A DNA stretch of 64,000 nt from Thiobacillus denitrificans ATCC 25259 (GTDB lineage Bacteria > Pseudomonadota > Gammaproteobacteria > Burkholderiales > Thiobacillaceae), in assembly GCF_000012745.1 (NCBI RefSeq), contig NC_007404.1, positions 620,001 through 684,000 on the forward strand. Reading direction: 5' to 3'. How positions within the stretch are numbered: the first letter of the stretch is position 1; each line of letters begins with the position of its first letter. Positions 38,910 to 51,311 of this stretch are shown in pieces. The notes under the pieces were generated by a model. It was given only the letters and a program-made list of their open reading frames with translations. It did not search any database and had not been told where the DNA came from. The translations under genes and the position numbers were made by a program.

Positions 38910-40303
38910 TGCTCGGGCCGGTCTGCGCCGTGCAGCCAGACCGCGGCCTCGAGCGCATTTCCGGTTTCCATTCCCTGCCCTAAAAGCGCGGCGACCATGC
39001 CGGTTAGGCGGTCTCCCGAGCCCGCCTGCGCGAGCCAGGGGCCGCCGCTCGTGTTGATCGCATAGCGCCCTCCCGGATGCGCGATCACGGTGCCGGCGCC
39101 CTTCAGCGCGACGTGGGCGCCAAAGCGCGTACTCAGTTCATGTGCTGCGCCGACGCGGTCGGCCTGGACCGCTTGCGTGTCGACGCCGAGCAGGCGGCCG
39201 GCTTCGCCGGGGTGGGGCGTGAGCACCGTGGCCGCGTTGCGCTGTGCCGCGGCGAGGCCGAGTTCAGGGTCGGTGGCGATGAGATTCAACGCGTCGGCGT
39301 CGAGCACGAGCGGGCAGTCCGCGCCCAGTGCCGTCTGCAAGAGTGCGCGGGCGCGCGGGCTGCGACCGAGCCCGGGGCCCAGGGCGAGAACGTCGAGCGA
39401 TGCCTCGACCAGCGCTTCTGCGCTGGCGAACATCAAACGCGGCGCGCCGTAGTCGACCGCGACCCGATCGTCCAATACCGCCACGCTGACGCTGCCGGCG
39501 CCCTGCGCGAGCGCCGCGCGTCCGGCGAGCAGGCAGGCGCCGACCATGCCCGGCGCGCCGCCGACGATGGCGACGTGGCCGAACTGCCCTTTGTGGCTGT
39601 TCTGCGCACGCGGCGGCAGACGATGGCGCGCGTCGAGGCCGGTGAGCGCAATCCCCTTCACCGACGGCATGTCGGCCGGATCGATACCGAGGGTGTCGAG
39701 ATGCACCTGCCCGGCGTAGTCGGGGCCGTCGGCGGTCAGGAGCCCGGGCTTGAGGCCGAGGAAGGTGAGCGTGTGGTCGGCCCGAAACGCGCAGCCGCGC
39801 GCGCGCCCGCTGTCGCTGTCGAGCCCGCTCGGCACGTCGAGCGCGAGTCTTGGACATCCGAGCGCGTTGGCCTGCGCGATCCAGTGCGCCTCGTTTCCCG
39901 CCACGTCGCGCTGCAGTCCCGCGCCGAACAGGCCGTCGACGACCAGACCGAAACGGCGTGACGGGATCTCGCGCTGCAGGGTCCCCCCTGCCTGCCGCCA
40001 GGCCGCGTGGGCGCGTGCCGCGTCGGCTGGCAGACGGGCCGGATCGGCGCCGCCGACTGCATGCACGGGCGAGCCCTCTGCGGCGAGCAGGCGCGCGGCG
40101 ACCAAGGCGTCGCCGCCATTGTTGCCCGGACCGACGAGGACGAGGACCGGGCCGCCGGCCTCTCCCGCGAGCGAAGCCGCCAGTTCCGCCGCCGCGGCGC
40201 CCGCCCTTTCCATCAGCCCGTCGGCGGCGAATCTCGTCTCGACGGCGCGCAGCTCGGCGGTCGTGTAGAGCGGGGGCGAGAGCGGGGCGGACAGGGGCGA
40301 CAT
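38885..40303 (-). CDS. nnrDE: Bifunctional NAD(P)HX epimerase/dehydratase
   Basis: Repairs hydrated NADH/NADPH. About 472 residues from ATG 40303; an in-frame ATG at 40333 is possible but adds an unconserved Arg/Pro stretch. N-terminal YjeF_N epimerase domain ([51 protein letters not shown]). C-terminal ribokinase-like ADP-dependent dehydratase ([63 protein letters not shown] with the catalytic Asp). The fusion is the E. coli YjeF type. Convergent with galU, 25-bp overlap. Confidence 0.93.
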   Translation of the reverse strand: MSPLSAPLSPPLYTTAELRAVETRFAADGLMERAGAAAAELAASLAGEAGGPVLVLVGPGNNGGDALVAARLLAAEGSPVHAVGGADPARLPADAARAHAAWRQAGGTLQREIPSRRFGLVVDGLFGAGLQRDVAGNEAHWIAQANALGCPRLALDVPSGLDSDSGRARGCAFRADHTLTFLGLKPGLLTADGPDYAGQVHLDTLGIDPADMPSVKGIALTGLDARHRLPPRAQNSHKGQFGHVAIVGGAPGMVGACLLAGRAALAQGAGSVSVAVLDDRVAVDYGAPRLMFASAEALVEASLDVLALGPGLGRSPRARALLQTALGADCPLVLDADALNLIATDPELGLAAAQRNAATVLTPHPGEAGRLLGVDTQAVQADRVGAAHELSTRFGAHVALKGAGTVIAHPGGRYAINTSGGPWLAQAGSGDRLTGMVAALLGQGMETGNALEAAVWLHGADRPEHQHIRVLR

Positions 40304-40454
40304 GGCACGGCAGCGGGGCGGAGGTCGGAACATCTTAAACCCGCGTGACCGGCGCGCGTGTCCCGGCATGGTCCGAAATAACCATTCGCGTCAAGTCTCC
40401 AGCGACGGCGACAGGTGCCGTAGTAGTGAGATGCCCACCCGACCGGTCCGAGAC

Positions 40455-41255
40455 ATGCAAAGACGACGTTTCCTGGCAGGCCTCGCGCTGCTTCCCGTGC
40501 TGCCACTCGCCGCCCATGCCGGCAAGAGCGAATTGAACATCGGCATTTATCCCGGCACCGGCAAGGCCGACATCCTGACCGCCGACTTTCGTGCCCTCGC
40601 CGGGCCGTTTGCCACGGCACTCGGGGCAGCGCTCGGCCTGAGCGCGCACCCCATGCTGTTCCGCAGCATCAAGAGCGTGGCCCGATCGATGCAAGGGCGC
40701 CGTCTCGACGCCTATTTCGTGCCGCCGTCGGTCGCGGTGGCGGCGCTCGACAACGGCTATTCGCCGGTCGTGCGCGTCCGTGACCAGGCGAGCGGGGCGC
40801 TCGTGCGGCGCAAGGACGCCGCCCAGGTCGCGACCGTCGCCCTGACCGAGAAGGAGTCGTGGCTCGACGTCATGGCGCGCTACACGCTCAAGCGCCAGGC
40901 GCCGGAGGCGGCCCGCGTCCTCAACTTCAAGACTCAGGAAGAGGTCGCGTTGGCCATGCAGCGCGGTTTCGCCGAGGCCGGCAGCCTGCGCGCCAAGGCC
41001 GCCGACGCGCTCGTTGCGAGCGGCAGCTTCGAGGTCTGGCACGCGCTGCCGACGACGCCGGACTTCACGCTCATGGCGAGCGACCGCATGAGCGCGGCCG
41101 ACCGTGACAAGATCGGCGCGGCCGCCGTCGCGCTCGACGCCGCGGCCATCCAGGCGCTGCAGAAGACCATCCACAGCAGGGTCAGCGGCTTCGTCGTCGA
41201 CAAGGAGGCCGATTACAAGGTGATCAAGCAGGCAATCGAAGAAGCCGGCTACTGA
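40455..41255 (+). CDS. Periplasmic phosphate/phosphonate-type substrate-binding protein (PhnD-like)
   Basis: 266 residues from ATG 40455; ATG 40431 is an alternative giving eight more residues. The start MQRRRFLAGLALLPVLPLAA looks like a short twin-arginine or Sec signal. The mature part (ELNIGIYPGTGKADILTADFRALAGPFATALG ... DAYFVPPSVAVAALDNG) is the fold of PhnD/phosphite-binding proteins. No permease or ATPase gene is adjacent, so it may serve an unlinked transporter or a sensor. Divergent from the NAD(P)HX gene. Confidence 0.75.
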   Translation: MQRRRFLAGLALLPVLPLAAHAGKSELNIGIYPGTGKADILTADFRALAGPFATALGAALGLSAHPMLFRSIKSVARSMQGRRLDAYFVPPSVAVAALDNGYSPVVRVRDQASGALVRRKDAAQVATVALTEKESWLDVMARYTLKRQAPEAARVLNFKTQEEVALAMQRGFAEAGSLRAKAADALVASGSFEVWHALPTTPDFTLMASDRMSAADRDKIGAAAVALDAAAIQALQKTIHSRVSGFVVDKEADYKVIKQAIEEAGY

Positions 41256-41320
41256 GCTTGCATGGCCGGTCGACGGGCGTACACTCTGGAACCATAGCAA
41301 GCTGCAGGAGACTCATCATC

Positions 41321-41527
41321 ATGGACAAGCCGCATCGCTCCGTCACCGGCGCCGTCGTGGCCCCGTGCTCCGACGACGACACGTGCGAGATCTCGCAGTG
41401 TGAACTGTGCCTGAAGGAACTTCCCGCCGACGCGGTCAAGGTCGCCGACGCGCAGGACTACGTGCACCATTTCTGCGGTCTGGATTGCCTCGCCGCGTGG
41501 CAGAAGCGGGCCAAGGCCCGCCAGTAA
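41321..41527 (+). CDS. DUF3330-type Cys-rich small protein
   Basis: 68 residues. Start ATG at 41321 after GCAGGAG. The core CELCLKELPADAVKVADA followed by YVHHFCGLDCLAAW holds two CxxC-like pairs (CELC and CGLDC) typical of a small zinc-ribbon. The pattern resembles DUF3330 proteins, which I recall from mercury-resistance transposons and free-standing genomic copies. Three further cysteines lie earlier (APCSDDDTCEISQC). No mer genes are nearby. Metal binding is inferred. Confidence 0.75.
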   Translation: MDKPHRSVTGAVVAPCSDDDTCEISQCELCLKELPADAVKVADAQDYVHHFCGLDCLAAWQKRAKARQ

Positions 41528-41575
41528 CCGTCCCGCCAGCAAGCGCCGGGCGGGCGCCTCGATCAGGCTAAAATA

Positions 41576-41602
41576 GCGTCTTTGCCTCGTTCGCAAAGAC
41601 GC
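41576..41602 (+). promoter_or_regulatory. Perfect inverted repeat directly before the purL start
   Basis: Left arm GCGTCTTTGC (41576-41585), 7-nt loop, right arm GCAAAGACGC (41593-41602); the purL ATG is at 41604. A TAAAAT sequence just upstream (41569-41574) could be a -10 box, though no good -35 is seen. The repeat may be an operator or an RNA hairpin covering the ribosome site; the only purine-rich stretch (AAAGAC) lies in its right arm. Confidence 0.6.
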
Positions 41603-41603
41603 C

Positions 41604-44600
41604 ATGTCTTCCATTGTTTCGCTCCCCGGCAGTGCCGCGCTGTCCGCTTTCCGTATCGACAAAATCCGCGCGCAGGCCGCAGCCATGGGAGTGGCACTCG
41701 GTGAACTGAGCGCGCGCTACTGGCACTTTCTCGAACTCGACGGCGAACTCGACTCCGCCGCCGATCGGCAGCTCGCGGCGACCCTCGACTACGGCACCCC
41801 GACCGACGCGCCGGCTGCCGACGCGGTGCATCTGCTCGTCACGCCGCGTCCCGGCACGATTTCGCCCTGGTCGTCGAAGGCGACCGAAATCCTGCGCAAC
41901 AGTGGCCTCGGCATGCTGCGGCGTATCGAGCGCGGCGTCGCCTATCGCCTGTGTAATCCCGACGGCGAGGTGCTCGCAGCCGCTGCGCGACAGATGCTGC
42001 TGCCGCTTCTGCACGACCGCATGACCGAGGCCGTCATGGCCGGGCTCGGCGACGCCGCAGCGCTGTTCCAGCACGTGCCGCCGCGCCCGCTCGAGACGGT
42101 CGACCTCCTCGCGGGTGGGCGCGGCGCGCTCGTCGCCGCCAACCGCAGCCTCGGCCTTGCGCTGTCCGACGACGAACTCGATTATCTGGTCGAGAATTTC
42201 GTCCGCCTTGGACGCAACCCGACCGACGTCGAACTGATGATGTTCGCGCAGGCCAATTCGGAACACTGCCGGCACAAGATCTTCAACGCGTCCTGGGTCA
42301 TCGACGGCGCGGCGCAGGACAAGTCGCTGTTCGGCATGATCCGCGACACCCATGCCGCGCATCCGGCCGGCACGGTCGTCGCCTATTCGGACAATTCGTC
42401 GGTCATCGAGGGGGCGGACATCGACCGCTTCTATCCGCACGCCGACAGCAGCTACGGCTACAACCGCGAACGCACGCACGTCCTGATGAAGGTCGAGACG
42501 CATAACCATCCGACCGCAATCTCGCCGTTTCCGGGCGCGGCGACCGGCAGTGGCGGCGAGATCCGCGACGAGGGCGCGACCGGCATCGGCTCGAAGCCGA
42601 AGGCCGGCCTGTGCGGTTTCTCGGTATCCAATCTCGATATTCCCGGGTATCCGCAGCCCTGGGAGAGCGGGGCCTACGGCAAGCCCGAACGCATCGTCAC
42701 CCCGCTCGCGATCATGCTCGAAGGCCCGATCGGTGCGGCGGCGTTCAACAACGAATTCGGCCGGCCCAATCTGGCCGGCTACTTCCGTACCTTCGAGGAG
42801 ACCGTCGCCGGGGAGCGCCGCGGCTATCACAAGCCGATCATGCTCGCCGGCGGCGTCGGCAGTATCCGCGACGAGCACGTGCACAAGAAGCTGCTGCCGA
42901 CCGGCACGCTGCTGATCCAACTCGGCGGCCCCGGCATGCTGATCGGCCTCGGCGGCGGCGCCGCGTCGTCGATGGATACCGGCGCCAACGCCGCCGACCT
43001 CGACTTCGATTCGGTACAGCGCGGCAATCCGGAAATGGAGCGGCGCGCGCAGGAGGTGATCGACCGTTGCTGGCAGCTCGGCGAGCGCAATCCGATTCTG
43101 TCGATTCACGACGTCGGCGCCGGCGGCCTGTCGAACGCCCTGCCCGAGCTCGTGCACGGTGGCGGTCGCGGCGGCCGTTTCGAATTGCGCGCCGCGCCGT
43201 CCGAGGAAAGCGGCATGTCGCCGCGCGAGATCTGGTGCAACGAGGCGCAGGAGCGCTACGTGCTCGCGATCCCGCCGGCGCGGCTGGCCGAGTTCCGCGC
43301 GATCTGCGAGCGCGAGCGCTGCCCGTTCGCGGTGCTCGGCGAAGCGACCGAAGCGAACCATCTGCTCGTCACCGACACGCATTTCGACAATGCACCGGTC
43401 GACGTCAGTCTCGACGTCATCCTCGGCAAGCCGCCGCGCATGACGCGCGAGGTTGCACATCAGCAGGCGTTGCCCGCGCCTCTCGCGCTCGACGGCATCG
43501 AACTCCGCGACGCGGTCTATCGCGTGCTCGCGATGCCCGGGGTCGCGTCGAAGATGTTCCTGATTTCGATTGGCGACCGCAGCGTCGGCGGCCTGACCGC
43601 GCGCGACCAGTGCGTCGGCCCCTGGCAGGTCCCGGTCGCCGACTGCGCGATCACCCTCGCGGGCTACCGGACGACGCAGGGGGAAGTCTTTTCGATCGGC
43701 GAGAAGGCGCCGCTCGCCTTGATCGACGCCCCCGCGTCGGGTCGGATGGCGATCGTCGAGGCGATCACCAACCTCGCCGCCGCGCGCGTGGAGGGCCTCG
43801 GCGAGATCAAACTGTCGGCGAACTGGATGGCGCCTGCCGGCCATCCGGGCGAGGACGCCGCGCTGTTCGATACGGTCGCCGCGGTGTCGCAGTATTGCCA
43901 GGCGCTCGGCGTCTCGATTCCGGTCGGCAAGGACTCGATGAGCATGAAGACCGTGTGGCAGGACGGCGACGAGAGGAAAGCCGTGATATCGCCGATTTCG
44001 CTGGTGGTCTCGGCCTTCGCCACGACACCCGACACGACCGCTCACCTCACCCCGCAGTTGCGCGTCGACGCCGGCGAGACCGATCTCGTGCTGATCGACC
44101 TCGGGCTCGGCCGCAACCGCCTCGGCGCCTCCAGCTTCGCCCAGGCCTACAAGCAGGTCGGCGACCGCTGCCCGGACGCGCCGAGCCCCGATGCGCTCAA
44201 GGCCTTTTTCGACACGGTCCAGTCGCTCAACGCGGCCGGCCGGCTGCTCGCCTACCACGACCGCTCCGACGGCGGCCTCTTCGCCGTGCTGTGCGAAATG
44301 GCCTTCGCCGGCCACTGCGGGGTCGAGGTCGACGTCGACGAACTCTGCTCGGAAAAAATCCGCCTCGACGTCGAGGACGAAGGCCTGCCCGAGCCCGATC
44401 TCAAGGACCCCTGCGGCTACTCCGAGCGGATCTTCAACGTCCTCTTCAGCGAGGAGGCCGGTGCCGTGCTGCAGGTGCGCCGCGCCGACAGCGCCGCCGT
44501 GATGCAGGCGTTCTTCGACGCCGGCCTGCGCGGCGAGTTCTACATCATCGGCCATCCCGCCGCCAGCGACCGCGTGCGCGTGCTGCGCCGCGGCCGCGTG

Positions 44601-45560
44601 ATCCTCGACGAGGCGCGCAGCGATCTGCAAAGCGCCTGGGCCCGGACCAGCTACGAAATGGCGAAACTGCGCGACAACCCGGTATGTGCGGAACAGGAAT
44701 TCGCGCGCAACGCCGACGCCGACGAGCCCGGCCTCTACTACGCGCCGAGCTTCGATGTCGATGACGACATCGCCGTGCCCTTCGTCGCCAGCGGCAAGCG
44801 TCCGCGCGTCGCCGTGCTGCGCGAGCAGGGCGTCAACGGCCAGGTCGAGATGGCGGCGGCCTTCGACAGCGCGGGTTTCAGCGCGGTCGACGTGCACATG
44901 AGCGACATTCTGGCCGGACGCGTTGACCTGGCCGATTTCGCCGGCCTCGCGGCCTGCGGCGGCTTCAGCTACGGCGACGTGCTCGGTGCGGGCGGCGGCT
45001 GGGCCAAGTCGATTCTGTTCAATGCGCGGGCGCGCGACGCGTTCGCGGCGTTTTTCGCGCGTCCCGACAGCTTCGCCCTCGGCGTGTGCAACGGCTGCCA
45101 GATGATGAGCCAGCTGCACGACCTGATCCCCGGCGCGGCGTCGTGGCCGCGCTTCGAGCGCAACCTGTCGGAGCAGTTCGAGGCGCGCTTCGCGCTGGTC
45201 GAGGTGCTGCCGTCGCCGTCGATCTTCTTCGCCGACATGGCCGGATCGGTGATGCCGATCGCCGTGTCGCACGGCGAGGGCCGGGTCGTGTTCCGCGACC
45301 CGGCGCACGCTGCGAGGGCGCAGGCGACGCTGCGTTACGTCGATCACCGCGGCGCGCCGACCGAGACCTACCCGTTCAATCCGAACGGTTCGGCCGCCGG
45401 CCTGACCGGCTTCACGACCGCCGACGGCCGCTTCAGCATCCTCATGCCTCATCCGGAGCGGGTCTACCGCGCAGCGCAGCTTTCCTGGCGGCCGCCAGGC
45501 ATGAACGCGGCGTCGCCCTGGCTGCGGATGTTCCGCAACGCGCGCCGCGCGGTTGGGTGA
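41604..45560 (+). CDS. purL: Phosphoribosylformylglycinamidine synthase (large, single-chain)
   Basis: Fourth step of purine synthesis: FGAR, glutamine and ATP to FGAM. 1318 residues, the fused proteobacterial form. N-terminal PurS-like domain, linker, two AIR-synthase-type halves ([66 protein letters not shown]) and a C-terminal class I glutaminase ([44 protein letters not shown] with catalytic Cys, [10 protein letters not shown]). A long frame on the opposite strand is only its shadow. Confidence 0.98.
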   Translation: MSSIVSLPGSAALSAFRIDKIRAQAAAMGVALGELSARYWHFLELDGELDSAADRQLAATLDYGTPTDAPAADAVHLLVTPRPGTISPWSSKATEILRNSGLGMLRRIERGVAYRLCNPDGEVLAAAARQMLLPLLHDRMTEAVMAGLGDAAALFQHVPPRPLETVDLLAGGRGALVAANRSLGLALSDDELDYLVENFVRLGRNPTDVELMMFAQANSEHCRHKIFNASWVIDGAAQDKSLFGMIRDTHAAHPAGTVVAYSDNSSVIEGADIDRFYPHADSSYGYNRERTHVLMKVETHNHPTAISPFPGAATGSGGEIRDEGATGIGSKPKAGLCGFSVSNLDIPGYPQPWESGAYGKPERIVTPLAIMLEGPIGAAAFNNEFGRPNLAGYFRTFEETVAGERRGYHKPIMLAGGVGSIRDEHVHKKLLPTGTLLIQLGGPGMLIGLGGGAASSMDTGANAADLDFDSVQRGNPEMERRAQEVIDRCWQLGERNPILSIHDVGAGGLSNALPELVHGGGRGGRFELRAAPSEESGMSPREIWCNEAQERYVLAIPPARLAEFRAICERERCPFAVLGEATEANHLLVTDTHFDNAPVDVSLDVILGKPPRMTREVAHQQALPAPLALDGIELRDAVYRVLAMPGVASKMFLISIGDRSVGGLTARDQCVGPWQVPVADCAITLAGYRTTQGEVFSIGEKAPLALIDAPASGRMAIVEAITNLAAARVEGLGEIKLSANWMAPAGHPGEDAALFDTVAAVSQYCQALGVSIPVGKDSMSMKTVWQDGDERKAVISPISLVVSAFATTPDTTAHLTPQLRVDAGETDLVLIDLGLGRNRLGASSFAQAYKQVGDRCPDAPSPDALKAFFDTVQSLNAAGRLLAYHDRSDGGLFAVLCEMAFAGHCGVEVDVDELCSEKIRLDVEDEGLPEPDLKDPCGYSERIFNVLFSEEAGAVLQVRRADSAAVMQAFFDAGLRGEFYIIGHPAASDRVRVLRRGRVILDEARSDLQSAWARTSYEMAKLRDNPVCAEQEFARNADADEPGLYYAPSFDVDDDIAVPFVASGKRPRVAVLREQGVNGQVEMAAAFDSAGFSAVDVHMSDILAGRVDLADFAGLAACGGFSYGDVLGAGGGWAKSILFNARARDAFAAFFARPDSFALGVCNGCQMMSQLHDLIPGAASWPRFERNLSEQFEARFALVEVLPSPSIFFADMAGSVMPIAVSHGEGRVVFRDPAHAARAQATLRYVDHRGAPTETYPFNPNGSAAGLTGFTTADGRFSILMPHPERVYRAAQLSWRPPGMNAASPWLRMFRNARRAVG

Positions 45561-45581
45561 TCCCCTCGACTATGCGAAAAT
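45553..45581 (+). promoter_or_regulatory. Possible sigma70 promoter of ppc
   Basis: -35 TTGGGT (45553-45558), 17-bp spacer, -10 GAAAAT (45576-45581). The -35 part overlaps the end of purL. A modest match judged by eye. Confidence 0.35.
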
Positions 45582-45632
45582 AGCGGGCTTTGTCGTTTTG
45601 AAGCCTGCTGTCCGGGCACCCCTCGATCCGCC

Positions 45633-48452
<2,820 letters not shown>

Positions 48453-48465
48453 GAACGAGCCGGCG

Positions 48466-49026
48466 ATGACGCCTCCCGCCCCCCGCCCGCCCAAGCGACG
48501 CGCACTGATCGCCTCGATCGCGATCAATGTCGTCCTCGCGCTGCTGGCGGGCGGTCTGGTGTTGTACGCGTTCATGCTCAACGTCGACCTCGGCGACGTC
48601 AAGCGGCGCCTGTCGAAGGAGGTCGAGACGCGGCAGCAGACCGAGCGCTATCTGATCGAGACACGCAACAAGCTGACCGAGAGCGTGCGCGAAATCGAAC
48701 AGCTCAAGGCGCAGCTCGCGTACAAGGAGAGCGACTACCAGGCCGGGATCGCGGTCAAGCCGGCGCTGCCGGTCGTGGTCGGGTTCCGCTCGTCGATGCT
48801 CGGCAAGGGACTGGTCGCGGTGCTCGAGAACACGAGTGACCGCTACCTGACCGTCATGCTGAGCGCGCGCAACCCGACGCTCGCGCAGGCCAAGCGCTTC
48901 CAACTCGACCTCGAGCCGCGCTCACGCGTCGACTTCGGCCACTTCGAGGGCTGGGAGTTCGCCTCGGGCGACGAGATCGCGCTCTTCCGCGACGAGTTCC
49001 GCCCGATCAGGCTGACCGTGCCTTAG
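48466..49026 (+). CDS. Hypothetical single-pass membrane protein with coiled coil
   Basis: 186 residues, not recognised. Basic N-terminus (PPKRRALIAS), a transmembrane helix at about 13-36 (IAINVVLALLAGGLVLYAFML), a coiled coil at about 40-85 (RRLSKEVETRQQTERYL, IEQLKAQLAYKES) and a beta-rich C-terminal domain (VVVGFRSSMLGKGLVAVLEN ... FQLDLEPRSRVDFGHFEG). It looks like a periplasmic domain on a stalk. It starts 13 bp after ppc. Its last 20 bp overlap the end of the convergent MMPL gene. Confidence 0.8.
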   Translation: MTPPAPRPPKRRALIASIAINVVLALLAGGLVLYAFMLNVDLGDVKRRLSKEVETRQQTERYLIETRNKLTESVREIEQLKAQLAYKESDYQAGIAVKPALPVVVGFRSSMLGKGLVAVLENTSDRYLTVMLSARNPTLAQAKRFQLDLEPRSRVDFGHFEGWEFASGDEIALFRDEFRPIRLTVP

Positions 49027-51298
49027 CCCGCCGCGGCACGCGCAGGCCGAGCAGCGCAGGCATCAGCAGCAGCTCGAAGACCTGGCCCGCGAACAGGCCC
49101 ACCGCGCAGAGCACGCCGAAATGCGCGGTGGGCCGAAAATCTGAGGTTCCCAGCAGGCTGAACTGCGCGATCAGGACGACCGAGATCGCGACGACCGCGC
49201 GCCCCGAGCTCTCGACGCTGCGGATGATCGCGAAGACCGGGCTGACGCCGCGGCGGATGCGGTGCAGATAGCCGTGATAGAGGTGGATCGTGTCGTCGAC
49301 CGTGATGCCGAGAATGACGCCTGCGATCAACACCGTGGCCACGTCTAGCCAGATGCCGAAGGCGCCCATGACGACGAAGATGAAGAAGAGCGGGGCGAGA
49401 TTGGGGACGAGACAGATCAGTGCGCCGCGGAAGGAACGGAAGAGCAGCGTCAGTAGCACCAGGATTTGCAGGAAGGCCGAGGAGAAGCTCTTGACCTGGC
49501 CGTCGACGATGCGGTCCTCCTGATCCGAGAAGAGCCGCCCGTAGCCCGCGAGTTCGACGGCGACGCCCGGAATCGGCTGCGCGGCGACGCGTTGACGCAC
49601 GCGCTCGATCACCTGGCTGATTTCGTTGGCGCCGTGGACGTTGAGACTGAGCGTGATGCGGCCGCGCTGGAACTCGCGGTTGACGAGTTCGTACAAATCC
49701 TCGCCGTCATAGATCAGCAGGAGTTGCTCGACCAGCCGCCGGTTGTCGGGCAGGGCGTTCCCACCCAGATCCTCGTCGTGGAACGCGCGGTTCATTTCCT
49801 CGAGCACGTCGACCAGCGAAAAGGCGCGGTCGACCTCCGGTTGTTGCGTCGCCCAGGTCTGCAGCGCCTTGATGCGGGCCAGCGTCGCCGGGTCCTTGAG
49901 GCTGTCGCGCGTGGCGCCGGTCAGCACGATTTCGAGGCCTGTCACGCCGGAAAGCCGGTCTTCGACGCGGCTCGTGCTGCGGCTGATGCGGTGCTCGGGG
50001 GCGAAGAATTCGATGATGTTGGACTCGACCTTGACCTGCATGACCAGCGGGATCGTCGCCACCACGAGTACCGCTGTCGTCGCCAGCACCGCGCCCGCGT
50101 GGCGCAGGCTGAATACCGCGACCGCCGCGGCGATGCGCCGGGCGTGCGCGAGGCCCGAGCGCCGGCGCGGCCAGCGCGGCGTGTCCCACTTGAGCAGGAT
50201 CGGCGGCACCAGGACGAACACGACCAGGAACACCATCAGCGTGCCGACCGCGCCCGCCAGGCCGAAGGCCTGCACCGGGGGAATGTCGACCCACAGCAGA
50301 CTGAGCAGCCCCGCCCCGGTCGTCAGCACGTTGAAGAGACCGGGGGTGAAGGTGTCCTTGAGGGCGCGCGCGATGCGCTTGGGGCGCGGCAGAAGCGCGA
50401 TGCGCGCACGCTGGACCGCGGCGTAGAAATGCAGCAGCGTCGCCGTGGTGTAGGCCGCCATCAGCGTCGGAATCATTGCCGTGATCGGCGTGTAGGGCTG
50501 GCCCGTGATGACGAGCCCGGCGACGCTGGCGCAGACGACGGTGGCCATCGCGAGTCCCCCGACGATGACCGGCCGCACGCGGCCGACGACCCATCCCATC
50601 AGCGCGAGACCGATCACGATGGTGAGCGGGATGAAGACTGCACTGTCGCGCCAGATCGAGCGCAACTCCTCGACCGTCTGCGCGACCGTACCCGCGGTCG
50701 CCGTCTGGTAGGGCGCGAGCTTCTCCGCCGCGATCGCGGCCTCGAGCGCCACGGCGATGTCGCGGCGGGCGAGGCTTTCCTTGAGGATTTTCGGCCGCAC
50801 GACGAGGGCGACGGCGCGCCCGTCGCGCGACGCGATCAGCCCCGGCGCGAAGGCGTCGCCGAGCACCCGTGCTTTCCATTGGGCCGGCGTGCGCGTGTCG
50901 AGCGCGTCGGCGTCGACCAGCGGCGAGACCGCGAAGCCGTCGTCGCTCGCGTCGACGTGCTCGACCGTCGTCAGCGTGAGGACACGGTCGACGGCCGGAT
51001 GCCGCGCCATCGTCCGCGCCGCGCGGTCGAGCGCGGCGAGAAAGGCCGGGGTGTAGAGCGCATCGCCCTCGAATAGCGCGATGACGGCTTCGTCGTTGGG
51101 AAATTCGCGGAACAGCGATTCGCGCAACGCGATGGTCGGCGAATCGGGCGGGGAATAGATGTCCGGCGCGTTGTTGAAATGCAGCTTGAGGACGAAGGGG
51201 ATCGACGCGAGCAGGATGCCGAGCAGCAGGGCCAGCGCCACCCAGGGCGGCAGCAAGGGAACCCGGCTGCCGCTCGCCAATGCCTTGAGCGTCTGCAT
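49007..51298 (-). CDS. MMPL/RND-superfamily inner-membrane exporter
   Basis: 763 residues with the MMPL layout: TM1 at about 17-37 (PWVALALLLGILLASIPFVL), a large periplasmic loop to about 225, then five more helices including SVAGLVITGQPYTPITAMIP and QAFGLAGAVGTLMVFLVVFV. The second half repeats this and contains GVILGITVDDTIHLYHGY, the acidic proton-relay motif of MMPL pumps. Members move lipids or hydrophobic compounds. It is the third gene of an operon with a LolA-like protein and an outer-membrane barrel (13 bp behind the latter), suggesting cargo leaves the inner membrane here. Cargo unknown. Confidence 0.9.
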   Translation of the reverse strand: MQTLKALASGSRVPLLPPWVALALLLGILLASIPFVLKLHFNNAPDIYSPPDSPTIALRESLFREFPNDEAVIALFEGDALYTPAFLAALDRAARTMARHPAVDRVLTLTTVEHVDASDDGFAVSPLVDADALDTRTPAQWKARVLGDAFAPGLIASRDGRAVALVVRPKILKESLARRDIAVALEAAIAAEKLAPYQTATAGTVAQTVEELRSIWRDSAVFIPLTIVIGLALMGWVVGRVRPVIVGGLAMATVVCASVAGLVITGQPYTPITAMIPTLMAAYTTATLLHFYAAVQRARIALLPRPKRIARALKDTFTPGLFNVLTTGAGLLSLLWVDIPPVQAFGLAGAVGTLMVFLVVFVLVPPILLKWDTPRWPRRRSGLAHARRIAAAVAVFSLRHAGAVLATTAVLVVATIPLVMQVKVESNIIEFFAPEHRISRSTSRVEDRLSGVTGLEIVLTGATRDSLKDPATLARIKALQTWATQQPEVDRAFSLVDVLEEMNRAFHDEDLGGNALPDNRRLVEQLLLIYDGEDLYELVNREFQRGRITLSLNVHGANEISQVIERVRQRVAAQPIPGVAVELAGYGRLFSDQEDRIVDGQVKSFSSAFLQILVLLTLLFRSFRGALICLVPNLAPLFFIFVVMGAFGIWLDVATVLIAGVILGITVDDTIHLYHGYLHRIRRGVSPVFAIIRSVESSGRAVVAISVVLIAQFSLLGTSDFRPTAHFGVLCAVGLFAGQVFELLLMPALLGLRVPRRAKARSA

Positions 51299-51311
51299 AG
51301 GCGCGCGGCGC

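Noticed and set aside
41568..45452. 1294-codon open frame on the minus strand
   Set aside because: Fully antisense to purL; Arg/Val/Ala/Asp-rich shadow typical of GC-rich coding DNA. The same holds for antisense frames at 2175-3758, 16368-18347, 28177-30537 and 45570-48326.
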